Assembly: GCF_018336935.1 (NCBI RefSeq)
Contig: NZ_CP068771.1
Span: 3,534,001-3,598,000 of the forward strand
Reading direction: 5' to 3'
Source: Serratia plymuthica
GTDB taxonomy: Bacteria; Pseudomonadota; Gammaproteobacteria; Enterobacterales; Enterobacteriaceae
Length of the DNA: 64,000 nucleotides
Shown here: piece after piece, positions 26,132-36,074 of the stretch
Position numbering within the stretch: the stretch's first letter is position 1
Layout: each line of letters opens with the position of its first letter
Program-made: the position numbers and the translations under genes
Notes under the pieces: model-generated
The model's input: the letters and a program-made list of their open reading frames with translations, nothing else
Told to the model about the DNA's origin: nothing
Databases searched by the model: none

Positions 26132-27118
26132 ATGAACAACTCTGCTTTTAATTTTCAAACCCTGTCGCCCGATCTGATCATGGATGCGCTGGAAGGGGTT
26201 GGCCTGCGTGTAGATTCCGGGCTAACGGCGCTGAACAGTTATGAAAACCGCGTCTACCAGTTTATGGACGAAGATCGTAAGCGCTACGTGGTGAAGTTTT
26301 ATCGCCCCGAACGTTGGAGCGCGGCGCAAATTATTGAAGAACACCGGTTCGCCGGGGATCTTGCTCAGGCAGAGATCCCTGCTGTTGCGCCACTGGCCCT
26401 GCAGGGCAATACGCTACATACTCACGGCGGTTTCTTTTTTACCGTATTTCCCAGCGTTGGCGGGCGGCAGTATGAGATCGACAATCTCGATCAACTGGAG
26501 TGGGTTGGCCGTTTTCTGGGGCGTATTCATCAGGTGGGCAGTGAAAGCCTGTTTGTGGAGCGTCCTACTATGGGGATTGAGGAATACCTCACCGCACCGC
26601 GTGAAGTGCTGGCTGGCTGCACACTGTTGCCCAAGGCACAGCGCGACAGCTTCCTGACCGCGACGGACGCTCTGATTGAGGCGATAAAACAGCATTGGCA
26701 TCTGGACTGGCAGCCGCGGCGTTTGCACGGCGATTGCCACCCGGGCAATATCCTGTGGCGTGATGGCCCGCTGTTTGTTGATCTTGACGATGCGCGTAAT
26801 GGACCGGCGGTACAGGATCTGTGGATGTTGTTGCACGGTGAGCGCCGTGATCGCCTGATGCAACTGGACGTTTTGCTGGAGGCATACTCAGAGTTTGCCG
26901 AGTTTGATCAGAGTGAGTTGGCGTTGATCGAGCCGCTGCGTGCCATGCGAATGGTGTACTACCTGGCATGGGTAGCTCGCCGTTGGCAGGATCCCGCATT
27001 TCCTAAAAGTTTTCCGTGGATGGCGGAGTCTGATTTCTGGTTATCTCAGACTGCGGCATTCACTGAACAGGTTAAGCTGTTGCAGGAACCCCCTCTGCAG
27101 CTGATGCCAATGTATTGA
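26132..27118 (+). CDS. srkA: Stress response serine/threonine kinase SrkA (RdoA/YihE)
   Basis: SrkA is a cytoplasmic APH/choline-kinase-fold protein kinase that in E. coli limits MazEF-linked death under stress and belongs to the Cpx response. The catalytic loop RLHGDCHPGNILW and the metal-binding VDLDDARNGPA are present. I chose ATG 26132 (MNNSAFNFQTLSPD), giving 328 residues as in E. coli. ATG 26114 would add six residues; neither has a strong ribosome-binding site. dsbA follows after 29 bp. Confidence 0.95.
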   Translation: MNNSAFNFQTLSPDLIMDALEGVGLRVDSGLTALNSYENRVYQFMDEDRKRYVVKFYRPERWSAAQIIEEHRFAGDLAQAEIPAVAPLALQGNTLHTHGGFFFTVFPSVGGRQYEIDNLDQLEWVGRFLGRIHQVGSESLFVERPTMGIEEYLTAPREVLAGCTLLPKAQRDSFLTATDALIEAIKQHWHLDWQPRRLHGDCHPGNILWRDGPLFVDLDDARNGPAVQDLWMLLHGERRDRLMQLDVLLEAYSEFAEFDQSELALIEPLRAMRMVYYLAWVARRWQDPAFPKSFPWMAESDFWLSQTAAFTEQVKLLQEPPLQLMPMY

Positions 27119-27147
27119 AGCTTTAACATAATGGAGAGTTTAGTCTT

Positions 27148-27771
27148 ATGAAGAAAATATGGTTGGCACTCGTTGGCATGGTAATGGCATTCAGTGCCTC
27201 GGCTGCGCAGTTTAGCGATGGTTCTCAGTATGTAACCCTGGACAAACCGGTGACCGGTGAACCTCAGGTACTGGAGTTCTTTTCCTTCTATTGCCCGCAC
27301 TGCTATCAGTTCGAGCAGGTTTATCACGTTTCCGAGAATGTGAAAAAAGCGCTGCCTGCAGGCACCAAAATGACCAAATACCACGTTGAGTTTCTGGGGC
27401 CGTTGGGTAAACAGCTGACTCAGGCCTGGGCGGTTGCGATGGCGCTGGGTGTGGAAGATAAAGTGAGCCCGCTGATGTTTGAAGCCGTACAGAAAACTCA
27501 GACCGTGCAAACTCCAGATGATATCCGTAACGTGTTTGTCAAAGCGGGCGTGAGCGCTGAAGACTACGATGCGGCATGGAACAGCTTCGTTGTGAAATCC
27601 CTGGTGGTTCAACAGGAAAAAGCGGCGGAAGATCTGCAACTGCGCGGCGTCCCGGCAGTATTTGTTAACGGTAAGTTTATGGTTAAAAATGACGGTCTGG
27701 ACACCAGCTCGATGGATGCTTACGTGAAGCAATTCGCCGACGTGGTCAAATTCCTCAGCCAGCAGAAATAA
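27148..27771 (+). CDS. dsbA: Periplasmic thiol:disulfide oxidoreductase DsbA
   Basis: DsbA introduces disulfide bonds into secreted proteins and is reoxidised by DsbB. The 207-residue precursor has a signal peptide ending ...FSASA, and the thioredoxin-fold active site CPHC is at residues 49-52 (30-33 in the mature form). The cis-proline segment [10 protein letters not shown] is present. It lies downstream of srkA, as in the Cpx-controlled srkA-dsbA unit of E. coli. Confidence 0.98.
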   Translation: MKKIWLALVGMVMAFSASAAQFSDGSQYVTLDKPVTGEPQVLEFFSFYCPHCYQFEQVYHVSENVKKALPAGTKMTKYHVEFLGPLGKQLTQAWAVAMALGVEDKVSPLMFEAVQKTQTVQTPDDIRNVFVKAGVSAEDYDAAWNSFVVKSLVVQQEKAAEDLQLRGVPAVFVNGKFMVKNDGLDTSSMDAYVKQFADVVKFLSQQK

Positions 27772-27790
27772 CTGAAATTGAACGTGAAGA

Positions 27791-27817
27791 ACGCCGGCTC
27801 AGCCGGCGTTTTTTTTA
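27791..27817 (+). terminator. Terminator of srkA-dsbA
   Basis: ACGCCGG (27791-27797) and CCGGCGT (27803-27809) form the stem, followed by an eight-T run. It begins 20 bp after the dsbA stop. Confidence 0.92.
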
Positions 27818-28711
27818 ACGATATTGCCGCTTTAACTTATCCAACAGTTTGTCTTTTTCCTGCCACAACGTATTCAGCCACAGCTGGAAACGCCGCTTGA
27901 AGAGCTTGTCGTTAAAGTAATCGCCATGCAGGTTTTCATCGATGGGCAGAAGCTCAATTCTCACCACAATGCGCTTTAACCGGCCGCACAGCATATCCAT
28001 AAAAGGCCGTTCGCTATTCTCTGGATAAAGCAGGGTGACATTTAACACTTTATCGAACTGCTTGCCTAACGCACTGAGCGTAAAAGCAATGCCGGCCGCC
28101 TTTGGGGCGAGTAAATTGTGATAAGGGGAGCGGGTTTTAATTTTCTTGGCTTCAGTAAAGCGAGAACCCTCCACAAAATTGACGATAGTGGTTGGGCGCT
28201 TGCGGAATTTCTCGCAGGAGCGTCGTGTGGTTTCGATATCTCTACCGCGTTTTTCCGGATGTTTGAGCAAATAGCCACGTGAATAGCGCTTCATGAATGG
28301 CATATCCAGCGCCCAGCAGGCAAGGCCGACAAAGGGCACCCAGGCTAACTGTTGCTTGAGAAAGTATTTATTCATTGGAATGTGATTACGGAACAGCACG
28401 CACAGCACGACAATATCCGACCAGCTTTCGTGATTGCTGATAAGCAGATACCAGTTTTTACGTTCCAACCCCTCCAGCCCTTGAATATCCCAGTGTAGCT
28501 GCCGGTTAATGCGCAATAGCAGCGCCAATCCCTGACACCAGCACCACATCATAAAATCGGCAAAGGCGGAGATATGTCGCCAGATGGCAGGATAAGGGAT
28601 CAATAGCTTAACGATGCCGGCGAATGCGATGGGGATCGAACACAGCACGGTCACCAAAATGGCAAGCAAGGCAGAAAATATAAAAATAACAGGGGACAGT
28701 AGTCTTGGCAT
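27815..28711 (-). CDS. yihG: Lysophospholipid acyltransferase family protein YihG
   Basis: YihG is a membrane 1-acylglycerol-3-phosphate acyltransferase related to PlsC; in E. coli it was reported to affect phospholipid acyl composition. The catalytic HX4D motif appears as NHESWSD, and [10 protein letters not shown] matches the second acyltransferase block. Two hydrophobic segments precede it. I start at ATG 28711 (298 residues; E. coli 310). A longer frame from 28843 has no family support. Here it follows dsbA directly; the yihF gene found between them in E. coli is missing. Confidence 0.93.
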   Translation of the reverse strand: MPRLLSPVIFIFSALLAILVTVLCSIPIAFAGIVKLLIPYPAIWRHISAFADFMMWCWCQGLALLLRINRQLHWDIQGLEGLERKNWYLLISNHESWSDIVVLCVLFRNHIPMNKYFLKQQLAWVPFVGLACWALDMPFMKRYSRGYLLKHPEKRGRDIETTRRSCEKFRKRPTTIVNFVEGSRFTEAKKIKTRSPYHNLLAPKAAGIAFTLSALGKQFDKVLNVTLLYPENSERPFMDMLCGRLKRIVVRIELLPIDENLHGDYFNDKLFKRRFQLWLNTLWQEKDKLLDKLKRQYR

Positions 28712-29210
28712 GGTTATGGGCTGATGGTAGGTGAGAACAGTGTTACATGCCGTTGTGCATGAACAAAAAAATATTCTAACAGAAACAATCGGGGGAAGGT
28801 GCTCGTTACCGGCAACAGTTTCTATAGCTGAAGAAATAATCATTTGCTGCGTTTTCGCGCAACTTGTTCATCTTGTGCTAGGGTAATTGAGGTGCCAAAT
28901 TTGATCAATGGTGCGATTAAAATCGAGCGCAAGTTATATCCACAAATCGTGTAAAAGTCGATAAATACCCCTCGTTAAATTAACGCTATTTAACACTGTG
29001 ATTTAAATAGGAATTTTATTTTCAATTATAACGACAAACGCATCGTTATAATCTGGTGTCTTTTCTATGCACAAAGTTATCCACAGACAGGATCTTGCGG
29101 ATCGCTTCGCATAATCACATCATTTTCATCCGCAATGCACGCTAAGGTTCGTCTCAGGCGGTCAGCTATGGCATGCTTACCACTATGTCCGATCACGATA
29201 AAGAAACGTT
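28712..29210. promoter_or_regulatory. yihG-polA intergenic region with DnaA boxes
   Basis: This 499-bp divergent region has no convincing ORF. It contains one perfect DnaA box TTATCCACA (29077-29085) and a one-mismatch box ATATCCACA (28936-28944), both in polA orientation. A TATAAT box at 29047-29052 could be the polA -10, but its -35 is weak. DnaA has been reported to stimulate polA in E. coli, so the boxes are plausible regulatory sites. Confidence 0.6.
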
Positions 29211-32012
29211 ATGGCCCAAATTGCAGAAAACCCATTAATCCTGGTTGACGGTTCCTCTTACCTCTACCGCGCTTATCACGCCTTCCCTCCGCTGACCAAT
29301 TCCGCGGGCGAACCGACCGGGGCAATGTACGGCGTGCTGAATATGCTGCGCAGCCTGCTGCTGCAGTACCAGCCAAGCCATGTTGCGGTGGTGTTTGATG
29401 CCAAGGGAAAAACCTTCCGTGATGAGCTGTTCGCAGAGTACAAATCACATCGCCCACCGATGCCGGACGATCTGCGTGCTCAAATTGAGCCATTGCATAA
29501 AATGGTCAAGGCTATGGGTCTGCCGCTGTTGGTCACGCCTGGTGTAGAAGCGGATGACGTTATCGGCACCTTGGCACTGGAAGCCGAAAAGGCCGGCCAT
29601 TCGGTGTTGATCAGCACGGGTGATAAAGACATGGCGCAGTTGGTCACACCGAACGTTACGCTGATCAACACCATGAATAACACCATTCTTGGTCCGCAAG
29701 AAGTGTGCGATAAGTACGGCATTCCGCCGGAGCTGATTATCGACTTCCTGGCGCTGATGGGCGACTCCTCGGATAATATCCCCGGTGTGCCTGGCGTCGG
29801 TGAGAAAACCGCACAGGCGCTGTTACAGGGGCTTGGTGGGCTGGATGCACTCTATGCCAACCTGGACAACATCGCCACGCTCAGCTTCCGTGGTGCCAAG
29901 ACCATGGCAGCCAAGCTGGAACAGAACAAAGAGGTGGCGTATCTCTCCTATAAGCTGGCGACCATTAAAACCGATGTAGAGCTGGATCTTTCCTGCGCCG
30001 ATCTCGAAGTCTCTTCGCAAGACGTCGACACGCTGCAACAGTTGTTCAAACAGTACGAATTCAAACGTTGGCTGGCGGATGTTGAAGCCGGTATCTGGCT
30101 GGAAGGCAAAAAAGGCGCCGGCGCGAAAGCGGCCAGTGCGGTGAAGCCTGCCGGCGTAGCCGCAGACACCCCAAAAGTGGCTGCGGAAGCGACGCTGTCG
30201 CAAGAGGGCTACGTCACTATACTGGACAAGGAGACCTTCGCTGACTGGCTCAAAAAGCTGAGAAAAGCCGACGTGTTTGCCTTTGATACCGAAACCGACG
30301 GCCTGGATACCCTGACTGCCAACCTGATCGGCCTGTCCTTTGCCATTGCGCCAGGCGAAGCCGCTTATCTGCCAGTGGCGCATGATTATCTCGATGCGCC
30401 GGCGCAGTTGGATCGCGCCTATGTGCTGGAAACGCTGAAACCGTTGCTGGAAGACGAGAAAGCGCTGAAAGTCGGCCAGAATCTGAAGTTTGATATGGGC
30501 TTGTTGGCGCGTTACGACATCACCCTGCGCGGTATTGCCTTCGACACCATGCTGGAGTCCTATGTGTTGGACAGCGTGGGTGGGCGCCACGACATGGACA
30601 GTCTGTCCGATCGCTATCTCGGCCATAAAACCGTTACCTTTGAAGAGATCGCCGGTAAGGGCAAAAAGCAGCTCACCTTCAACCAGATTGCGCTGGAGCA
30701 GGCGGCACCTTACGCGGCTGAAGATGCCGATGTCACGCTGCAGTTGCATTTGGCGATGTGGCCGCAGCTGAAAGAAAGCGCCGAGCTGCTGAGGGTGTTC
30801 AATGAGATTGAAATGCCGCTGCTGCCAGTGCTGTCGCATATCGAACGCACCGGGGTGCTGATTGATCAAAGTATTTTGGCCGCCCACTCCATCGAGTTGA
30901 CCAAGCGTCTGGCCGAACTGGAAATTCAGGCGCATGAACTGGCGGAAGAGCCTTTTAACCTTGCGTCGACCAAACAGCTGCAGGCGATCTTGTATGAAAA
31001 GCAAAAGCTGCCGGTACTGAAGAAAACCCCAGGCGGTGCGCCATCGACCAACGAAGAGGTGCTGGCCGAGTTGGCGCTGGATTATCCGTTGCCGAAGGTG
31101 ATTCTGGAATACCGTGGCCTGGCGAAGCTAAAAACCACCTATACCGATAAACTGCCGCTGATGATTAACCCGTTCAGCGGGCGGGTGCACACCTCCTATC
31201 ATCAGGCGGTGACGGCCACCGGGCGCCTCTCCTCCAGCGATCCGAACTTGCAGAACATTCCGGTGCGTAACGACGAAGGGCGCCGCATCCGGCAGGCATT
31301 TATTGCTCCTGAAGGCTACCGCATCGTTGCGGCCGACTACTCACAGATTGAACTGCGCATCATGGCTCATCTGTCGCAGGACGAGGGTTTACTGAAGGCC
31401 TTTGCGGCCGGTAAAGATATCCACCGGGCTACCGCCGCCGAGGTGTTTGGCCTGCCGCTCGACAAGGTGACGAATGAGCAGCGCCGCAGCGCCAAGGCAA
31501 TTAACTTTGGCCTGATTTATGGCATGAGCGCATTCGGTCTGGCGCGTCAGTTGGGGATCCCGCGTGGCGAAGCGCAGCGCTATATGGATCTTTATTTCGA
31601 GCGTTACCCAGGCGTGCTGGAGTATATGGAACGCACCCGCCAGCAGGCTGCCGAACAGGGTTATGTCAGCACGCTGGATGGTCGCCGCCTCTATCTGCCG
31701 GACGTCAGTTCCAGCAATGGCATGCGCCGCAAGGCCGCCGAACGTGCGGCGATCAACGCCCCGATGCAGGGGACGGCTGCCGATATCATCAAGCGTGCGA
31801 TGATTGAGGTGGACGCCTGGCTGCAAGGTCAGGATGAGCCATTGGTGCGCATGATCATGCAGGTGCACGATGAACTGGTGTTCGAGGTGCATGAGTCAGT
31901 GATTGAAGCGTCCAGCCAGCGCATCCGCGAGTTGATGGAAAACAGCATGACGTTGGCGGTGCCGCTGAAAGTGGACGTCGGCGTGGGTGCCAACTGGGAT
32001 GAAGCCCATTGA
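29211..32012 (+). CDS. polA: DNA polymerase I
   Basis: PolA removes RNA primers and fills gaps in lagging-strand synthesis and excision repair. At 933 residues (E. coli 928) it has all three domains. The 5' nuclease begins at [17 protein letters not shown]; the 3'-5' exonuclease has an intact DTETDGLD motif near residue 360, so proofreading should be active. The polymerase domain has [17 protein letters not shown] (near 705-720) and [10 protein letters not shown] (near 885). A Lys/Ala-rich linker near 300-320 is slightly longer than in E. coli. Spot 42 RNA follows 188 bp downstream. Confidence 0.99.
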   Translation: MAQIAENPLILVDGSSYLYRAYHAFPPLTNSAGEPTGAMYGVLNMLRSLLLQYQPSHVAVVFDAKGKTFRDELFAEYKSHRPPMPDDLRAQIEPLHKMVKAMGLPLLVTPGVEADDVIGTLALEAEKAGHSVLISTGDKDMAQLVTPNVTLINTMNNTILGPQEVCDKYGIPPELIIDFLALMGDSSDNIPGVPGVGEKTAQALLQGLGGLDALYANLDNIATLSFRGAKTMAAKLEQNKEVAYLSYKLATIKTDVELDLSCADLEVSSQDVDTLQQLFKQYEFKRWLADVEAGIWLEGKKGAGAKAASAVKPAGVAADTPKVAAEATLSQEGYVTILDKETFADWLKKLRKADVFAFDTETDGLDTLTANLIGLSFAIAPGEAAYLPVAHDYLDAPAQLDRAYVLETLKPLLEDEKALKVGQNLKFDMGLLARYDITLRGIAFDTMLESYVLDSVGGRHDMDSLSDRYLGHKTVTFEEIAGKGKKQLTFNQIALEQAAPYAAEDADVTLQLHLAMWPQLKESAELLRVFNEIEMPLLPVLSHIERTGVLIDQSILAAHSIELTKRLAELEIQAHELAEEPFNLASTKQLQAILYEKQKLPVLKKTPGGAPSTNEEVLAELALDYPLPKVILEYRGLAKLKTTYTDKLPLMINPFSGRVHTSYHQAVTATGRLSSSDPNLQNIPVRNDEGRRIRQAFIAPEGYRIVAADYSQIELRIMAHLSQDEGLLKAFAAGKDIHRATAAEVFGLPLDKVTNEQRRSAKAINFGLIYGMSAFGLARQLGIPRGEAQRYMDLYFERYPGVLEYMERTRQQAAEQGYVSTLDGRRLYLPDVSSSNGMRRKAAERAAINAPMQGTAADIIKRAMIEVDAWLQGQDEPLVRMIMQVHDELVFEVHESVIEASSQRIRELMENSMTLAVPLKVDVGVGANWDEAH

Positions 32013-32200
32013 TAACGCGGTTGCTCACCCGTTAATCCCTCTCTGAGGCGCTAACTGGCGATAACCTAAGCACTTTTCGTAATTTAGCTACAAGATACGG
32101 CGATTGTTTCCCCAACCTCGCCGTTATTGCGCACTAAGTTGTGTAAGTAAACTACAAAAAATTCTTTTGCACTGCGAAAAAATCATGTAGAGTTACAGGC

Positions 32201-32308
32201 GTAGGGTACAGAGGTAAGATGTTCTATCTTTCAGACCTTTTACTTCACGTAATCGGATTTGGCTGAATATTTAGCCGCCCCAGTCAGTATTGACTGGGGC
32301 GTTTTTTA
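32201..32308 (+). ncRNA. spf: Spot 42 small RNA
   Basis: The transcript starts GTAGGGTACAGAGGTAAG and ends with a strong terminator (CGCCCCAGTCA, TTGACTGGGGCG, then six T). The length of 108 nt compares with 109 in E. coli, and the position after polA is conserved. Spot 42 is an Hfq-dependent RNA that represses genes for secondary carbon sources and is itself repressed by cAMP-CRP. A possible -35 TTGCAC is at 32167-32172 and a -10 TAGAGT at 32188-32193; the spacing is short. A degenerate CRP-like TGTGTAAGTAAACTACA precedes it (around 32140). Confidence 0.97.
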
Positions 32309-32492
32309 TTGTAAAAACAACACCAGTCCATAGTTTTTTCCTATTCTCACCCGCATCTCATCCTCCGACGCTCCTCTGCTATTGCCCGCCAGTTCTGTCG
32401 TTGCCGATAAGTCGTCATAAGAATTTATGATGGATTTTTGTCAAAACTGTAATTAGATAACGAAAATCCTCTACTGCCATGAATAACAGGCA

Positions 32493-32522
32493 TAAAAAAG
32501 CCGATGCGTTTCCACATCGGCT
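32493..32522 (-). terminator. Terminator of engB
   Basis: On the minus strand AGCCGATG and CATCGGCT form an 8-bp stem around an 8-nt loop (32522-32499), followed by a run of T (32498-32494). It lies 20 bp after the engB stop. The rest of the spf-engB gap (32309-32492) shows nothing I can name. Confidence 0.88.
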
Positions 32523-32542
32523 CTTGCGACATCTGCGGCTGG

Positions 32543-33190
32543 TTACTCGCCGGCAGCGTCGTCTTCCGGTAACACTTCCGGCGGGATCTCGTTAAACCAG
32601 GTATTCAGTTTCTGGCTCAGCTTGTCGACACCGATTTTTTTCGGCGAGGAGAAGGCTTCTACCTGGATATCGCCCATAAACGGCACTACCGCCTCGCGTA
32701 CCATATTGAGCTGCGCCTTGCGCGCGCCGGAGGCCAGTTTGTCCGCTTTGGTCAGCAGAACCAGCACTGGCGTGCCAACATCGACTGCCCATTGAATCAT
32801 CTGCTGGTCGAGATCTTTCAGCGGGTGGCGGATATCCATCAGTACCACCAGGCCTTTCAGGCAGTTGCGCATTTGCAGGTATTCACCCAGCGCCCGCTGC
32901 CACTTGCGTTTCATCTCTTCAGGAACTTCGGCGTAGCCATAACCCGGAAGGTCGACCAGGCGGATGCCTTCCTCGACTTCGAACAGGTTGATGAGCTGGG
33001 TACGGCCCGGCGTTTTACTGGTACGCGCCAGACTTTTTTGATTGGTCAGGGTATTTAACGCGCTGGATTTACCGGCATTAGAGCGGCCGGCGAAGGCAAC
33101 TTCAATACCTTCATCCCCCGGAAGGTGGCGAATATCGGGCGCACTGGTGACGAAATGGGTCACATGATAATTGTAATTCTTGCTGGTCAA
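32543..33190 (-). CDS. engB: Ribosome biogenesis GTPase YihA/YsxC (EngB)
   Basis: EngB is an essential small GTPase for late 50S assembly and, in E. coli, cell division. G1 is GRSNAGKSS (residues about 35-43), G3 is DLPGYGYA and G4 is TKADKL. At 215 residues it is close to E. coli (210). It is transcribed toward spf and has its own terminator. Confidence 0.97.
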   Translation of the reverse strand: MTSKNYNYHVTHFVTSAPDIRHLPGDEGIEVAFAGRSNAGKSSALNTLTNQKSLARTSKTPGRTQLINLFEVEEGIRLVDLPGYGYAEVPEEMKRKWQRALGEYLQMRNCLKGLVVLMDIRHPLKDLDQQMIQWAVDVGTPVLVLLTKADKLASGARKAQLNMVREAVVPFMGDIQVEAFSSPKKIGVDKLSQKLNTWFNEIPPEVLPEDDAAGE

Positions 33191-33482
33191 AATTTTTCGT
33201 CTCCGCGAGGATGGCTAACTGGTTGGCGATTATAACTGCATCAGCGGCAAAAATGGTGTGTTTCTCTGTTTTTAAGCGCCGGGCCAGCAGGGCGTGGCAC
33301 TCACGTCGCCTTGGGTGTGTGAGACATTTGCCATTCGAATAGTGGGTAATGTCGCTTTATTCGAAAGTGATTTTTATTCTTTCTATTGAAAAACAAAAAG
33401 TTAATATTTTTCTGAGTGACTGATGATAGGCATTCCGTGGCAGATACCTTGAGTGCCCTTCTCAATCGCGTAAAGTAGATTG
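33191..33482 (+). promoter_or_regulatory. engB-csrC intergenic region and csrC promoter
   Basis: This region separates engB from csrC. A sigma-70 type promoter for csrC is at -35 TTGAGT (33449-33454), 16-bp spacer, -10 TAAAGT (33471-33476). Two ATTCGAA motifs (33333-33339 and 33359-33365) and one TGTGAG half-site near 33318 are seen upstream. A full UvrY (TGTAAG-N6-CTTACA) site is expected for this RNA but I did not find a good match. Confidence 0.55.
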
Positions 33483-33858
33483 CAGCACAAGGCTGTGCAG
33501 GAGTAAGGAACATTCGGGAAGGGTGACAAATCTCAGGGAGCGCACGGGAAGTGCCATGAGTGCCAGGATGACCTCAGCAGGAATGCCTTGTTTGCACCTG
33601 AATGTGTGAACAACACAAGGATGGTGAAGTTATTGCAATTAGGATGCCCGCAGGAAGCGCACTCAGGAAGAGTGGATGCGAACGGATTGCGCCATGGACG
33701 ATTTCCCTTTCAGGATGAAGGACGTAGTAGCAGGGAGTGCGTTTATAGCAGAGGGAAAAACCAGGATGTTGAGTGTACGCATGGAGCGCGTGGCAGGAAT
33801 ATCCTTCGAAAGAGGGTGAGAAATAGGCGGCAGGTTTAACCTGCCGCCTTTTTTCTTT
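33483..33858 (+). ncRNA. csrC: CsrC-type CsrA-sequestering small RNA
   Basis: The region has the hallmark of CsrB/CsrC RNAs: about 21 GGA motifs by my count over 340 nt, many as CAGGAT, CAGGAA or AGGGA in hairpin contexts such as CAAGGATGG. It ends in a strong terminator, AGGCGGCAGG-TTTAA-CCTGCCGCCT then TTTTTTCTTT, close to the E. coli csrC terminator. It lies between engB and yihI, exactly where csrC lies in E. coli. The start is inferred from the promoter. The predicted length of about 375 nt is well above the roughly 245 nt of E. coli CsrC. CsrC binds CsrA and relieves its control of mRNA translation. An 83-codon reading frame inside it is rejected. Confidence 0.92.
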
Positions 33859-33933
33859 GTCCGCTTTCTGCTAGATTCCGCCGCAATCGTATAGCATCTC
33901 TATACTGAATCTACATACCTAAGAGCGTACGCT

Positions 33934-34482
33934 ATGAACCAGCCATCAAAAGCACCTCGCGCCCCACGCAGCAGCGCGGCGACGTCGAAATCGAAAAAGA
34001 AAAGCCGTGTGGAGCTCGATCAGGAAGCCCGTGAACGCAAGCGCCTGAAAAAACGCCGTGGTCTCGCTTCCGGTTCTCGCACCCAGGTTGAGTCTGCAAA
34101 TCAGAAAAACAAGTCCGAGGCGCAGGTCAAAGATCCGCGTATTGGCAGCAAAGTGCCGGTAGCGCTGGTGGCGGAAGCTAAACCAAAAGCCAAACCTCAG
34201 CCTAAGCCGAAGGCCGCAGCCAAACCGCGCCTGTCGCCGGAAGAAGAGCTGGCGAAGCTGGAAAATGATGAGCGTTTGGATGCATTGCTGGATCGTATCG
34301 ACGACGGCGCGACACTGAACGCCGAAGATCAGGCTTACGTTGACCAGACGCTGGATCGCATCGATGCGCTGATGGAGCAATTGGGCATTGAGCTGGGCGA
34401 CGACGAAGACGATGAAAAAGAAGAAAAGCAGGAAGACATCCTGAAACTGCTGAAAAGCGGTAACCCGAAAGACGTATTTTAA
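33934..34482 (+). CDS. yihI: Der GTPase-activating protein YihI
   Basis: YihI stimulates the GTPase Der (EngA) and modulates 50S assembly. It is 182 residues, with a very basic N-terminal part ([26 protein letters not shown]), a Lys/Pro/Ala-rich linker (residues 82-98) and a highly acidic tail with [14 protein letters not shown]. The linker is longer than in E. coli (169 residues in total). A 57-codon ORF follows after 6 bp and then hemN. Confidence 0.94.
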   Translation: MNQPSKAPRAPRSSAATSKSKKKSRVELDQEARERKRLKKRRGLASGSRTQVESANQKNKSEAQVKDPRIGSKVPVALVAEAKPKAKPQPKPKAAAKPRLSPEEELAKLENDERLDALLDRIDDGATLNAEDQAYVDQTLDRIDALMEQLGIELGDDEDDEKEEKQEDILKLLKSGNPKDVF

Positions 34483-34488
34483 CGTGCC

Positions 34489-34662
34489 ATGTGGCCGATC
34501 CTGGTAATAGCCCTACTCTTGATGTGTTATCTGCTGTGGTTATTCGGTAAACTATGGCGGCTGTCCAAACGCAAAACGCGTTTTCGCAGCGCTTCCGCGG
34601 CCAGACAGCGTAGACAACTGCCCATTTCCCGGCCCGGTAGGAAAAAATATCGGAAGGAGTGA
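34489..34662 (+). CDS. Predicted small single-span membrane protein
   Basis: This 57-codon frame fits tightly between yihI (6 bp upstream) and hemN (2 bp downstream). The product has one N-terminal hydrophobic segment (WPILVIALLLMCYLLWLF, residues 2-19) and a strongly basic tail rich in Arg and Lys (LWRLSKRKTRF ... RKKYRKE). Topology would place the tail in the cytoplasm. It has no obvious ribosome-binding site, so it could be translated by reinitiation after yihI; its last codons carry the hemN ribosome-binding site AAGGAG. I do not recognise a family. It may be a real small protein or a chance frame. Confidence 0.55.
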   Translation: MWPILVIALLLMCYLLWLFGKLWRLSKRKTRFRSASAARQRRQLPISRPGRKKYRKE

Positions 34663-34664
34663 GC

Positions 34665-36038
34665 ATGTCAGAGCAGGCAATTGTCTGGGATCTGGCCCTG
34701 ATCCAGAAATATAACTATTCAGGGCCGCGTTATACCTCATACCCCACGGCGCTGGAGTTTAACCAGGGTTACGACGAAGCGGCGTTTCAACGCGCCGCAG
34801 CTCGTTATCCTGAGCGTCCGTTGTCACTGTATGTGCATATTCCGTTCTGCCATAAACTCTGTTATTTCTGCGGCTGCAACAAGCTGGTAACGCGTCAGAC
34901 GCATAAGGCTGATGAGTATCTGGCGGCGCTGGCGCGTGAAATCGCCCAGCGCGCCCCGTTATTTTCCGGGCGTAAGGTCGGCCAGATGCACTGGGGCGGC
35001 GGTACTCCTACCTACCTCAGTAAGTCGCAAATCAGCAGATTGACGGCGATGCTGCGGCAACACTTTGATTTCTTGCCCGATGCGGAAATGTCGATCGAGG
35101 TCGATCCGCGTGAGATTGAACTGGACGTACTCGATCATTTACGCAGCGAAGGTTTCAACCGCCTGAGCATGGGGGTGCAGGACTTCAATAAAGAGGTTCA
35201 GCGGCTGGTTAATCGCGAGCAGGATGAAGAATTTATCTTTGCCCTGATCGCCCGCGCGAAGGCGCTGGGATTTAACTCCACCAATATCGATCTTATTTAC
35301 GGGCTGCCAAAACAGACGCCGGAGAGTTTTGCTTTCACCCTGGAGCGGGTGGCGGAGCTAAGCCCGGACCGTCTCAGCGTGTTCAACTATGCGCATTTGC
35401 CGAGTCTGTTCGCGGCACAGCGCAAGATCAAGGACGCCGACTTGCCAAGCGCACGGCAGAAACTGGATATCCTGCAGCAGACCATCGCTTCTCTGACTGA
35501 GGCCGGTTACCAGTTTATCGGCATGGATCACTTTGCTCGCCCGGAAGATGAGCTGGCGGTGGCCCAGCGCGAAGGTAAACTGCACCGCAATTTTCAGGGC
35601 TACACCACCCAGGGCGACAGCGATCTGTTGGGGTTGGGCGTTTCCGCCATCAGCATGTTAGGCGACAGCTATGCGCAGAACCAGAAAGAGCTGAAGGCTT
35701 ATTACGGCAGCGTCGAGGCGCAGGGCAATGCGCTGTGGCGCGGCTTGACCATGACGGAAGACGATTGCTTGCGGCGTGAAGTGATTAAAACGCTGATCTG
35801 CAATTTCCAGTTGGGTTATCGCGCGATAGAACAGCAGTTCGCCATCGACTTCGCCGCTTACTTTGCCGAAGACCTGCAGTTGCTTACGCCGTTTGAACGC
35901 GATGGGCTGGTGGAGCGTGATGAACAAGGCATTCGCGTAACCCCGCGCGGTCGTTTGCTGATCCGCAATATTTGCATGTGCTTTGATCTCTATCTGCGTC
36001 AGCAGGCGCGTACTCAGCAGTTCTCGCGGGTGATTTGA
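34665..36038 (+). CDS. hemN: Oxygen-independent coproporphyrinogen III oxidase HemN
   Basis: HemN is a radical-SAM enzyme that decarboxylates coproporphyrinogen III to protoporphyrinogen IX in anaerobic haem synthesis. The iron-sulfur cysteines C62, C66 and C69 (FCHKLCYFC) are present, followed by C71, and GGGTPTYL is the SAM-binding glycine motif. The length of 457 residues matches E. coli. ATG 34665 is preceded by AAGGAG at five bases; a GTG two codons earlier is less likely. Confidence 0.98.
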   Translation: MSEQAIVWDLALIQKYNYSGPRYTSYPTALEFNQGYDEAAFQRAAARYPERPLSLYVHIPFCHKLCYFCGCNKLVTRQTHKADEYLAALAREIAQRAPLFSGRKVGQMHWGGGTPTYLSKSQISRLTAMLRQHFDFLPDAEMSIEVDPREIELDVLDHLRSEGFNRLSMGVQDFNKEVQRLVNREQDEEFIFALIARAKALGFNSTNIDLIYGLPKQTPESFAFTLERVAELSPDRLSVFNYAHLPSLFAAQRKIKDADLPSARQKLDILQQTIASLTEAGYQFIGMDHFARPEDELAVAQREGKLHRNFQGYTTQGDSDLLGLGVSAISMLGDSYAQNQKELKAYYGSVEAQGNALWRGLTMTEDDCLRREVIKTLICNFQLGYRAIEQQFAIDFAAYFAEDLQLLTPFERDGLVERDEQGIRVTPRGRLLIRNICMCFDLYLRQQARTQQFSRVI

Positions 36039-36042
36039 TGCA

Positions 36043-36074
36043 TAAAAAAACGGCCGCTGATGCGGCCGTTTTTT
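36043..36074. terminator. Bidirectional terminator of hemN and yshB
   Basis: ACGGCCGC (36050-36057) pairs with GCGGCCGT (36062-36069) around TGAT. Seven A precede and six T follow the stem, so it can terminate hemN on the plus strand and yshB on the minus strand. The yshB stop codon touches the T-run. Confidence 0.92.

Noticed and set aside
29823..31004. 393-codon frame antisense to polA
   Set aside because: It is a shadow of the GC-rich polA coding sequence with no family resemblance.
33301..33340. UvrY binding site upstream of csrC
   Set aside because: Only a TGTGAG half-site is seen; the matching inverted half is absent.
33588..33839. 83-codon ORF downstream of engB
   Set aside because: It lies within the csrC RNA, has no ribosome-binding site consistent with translation, and its codons reflect GGA repeats.
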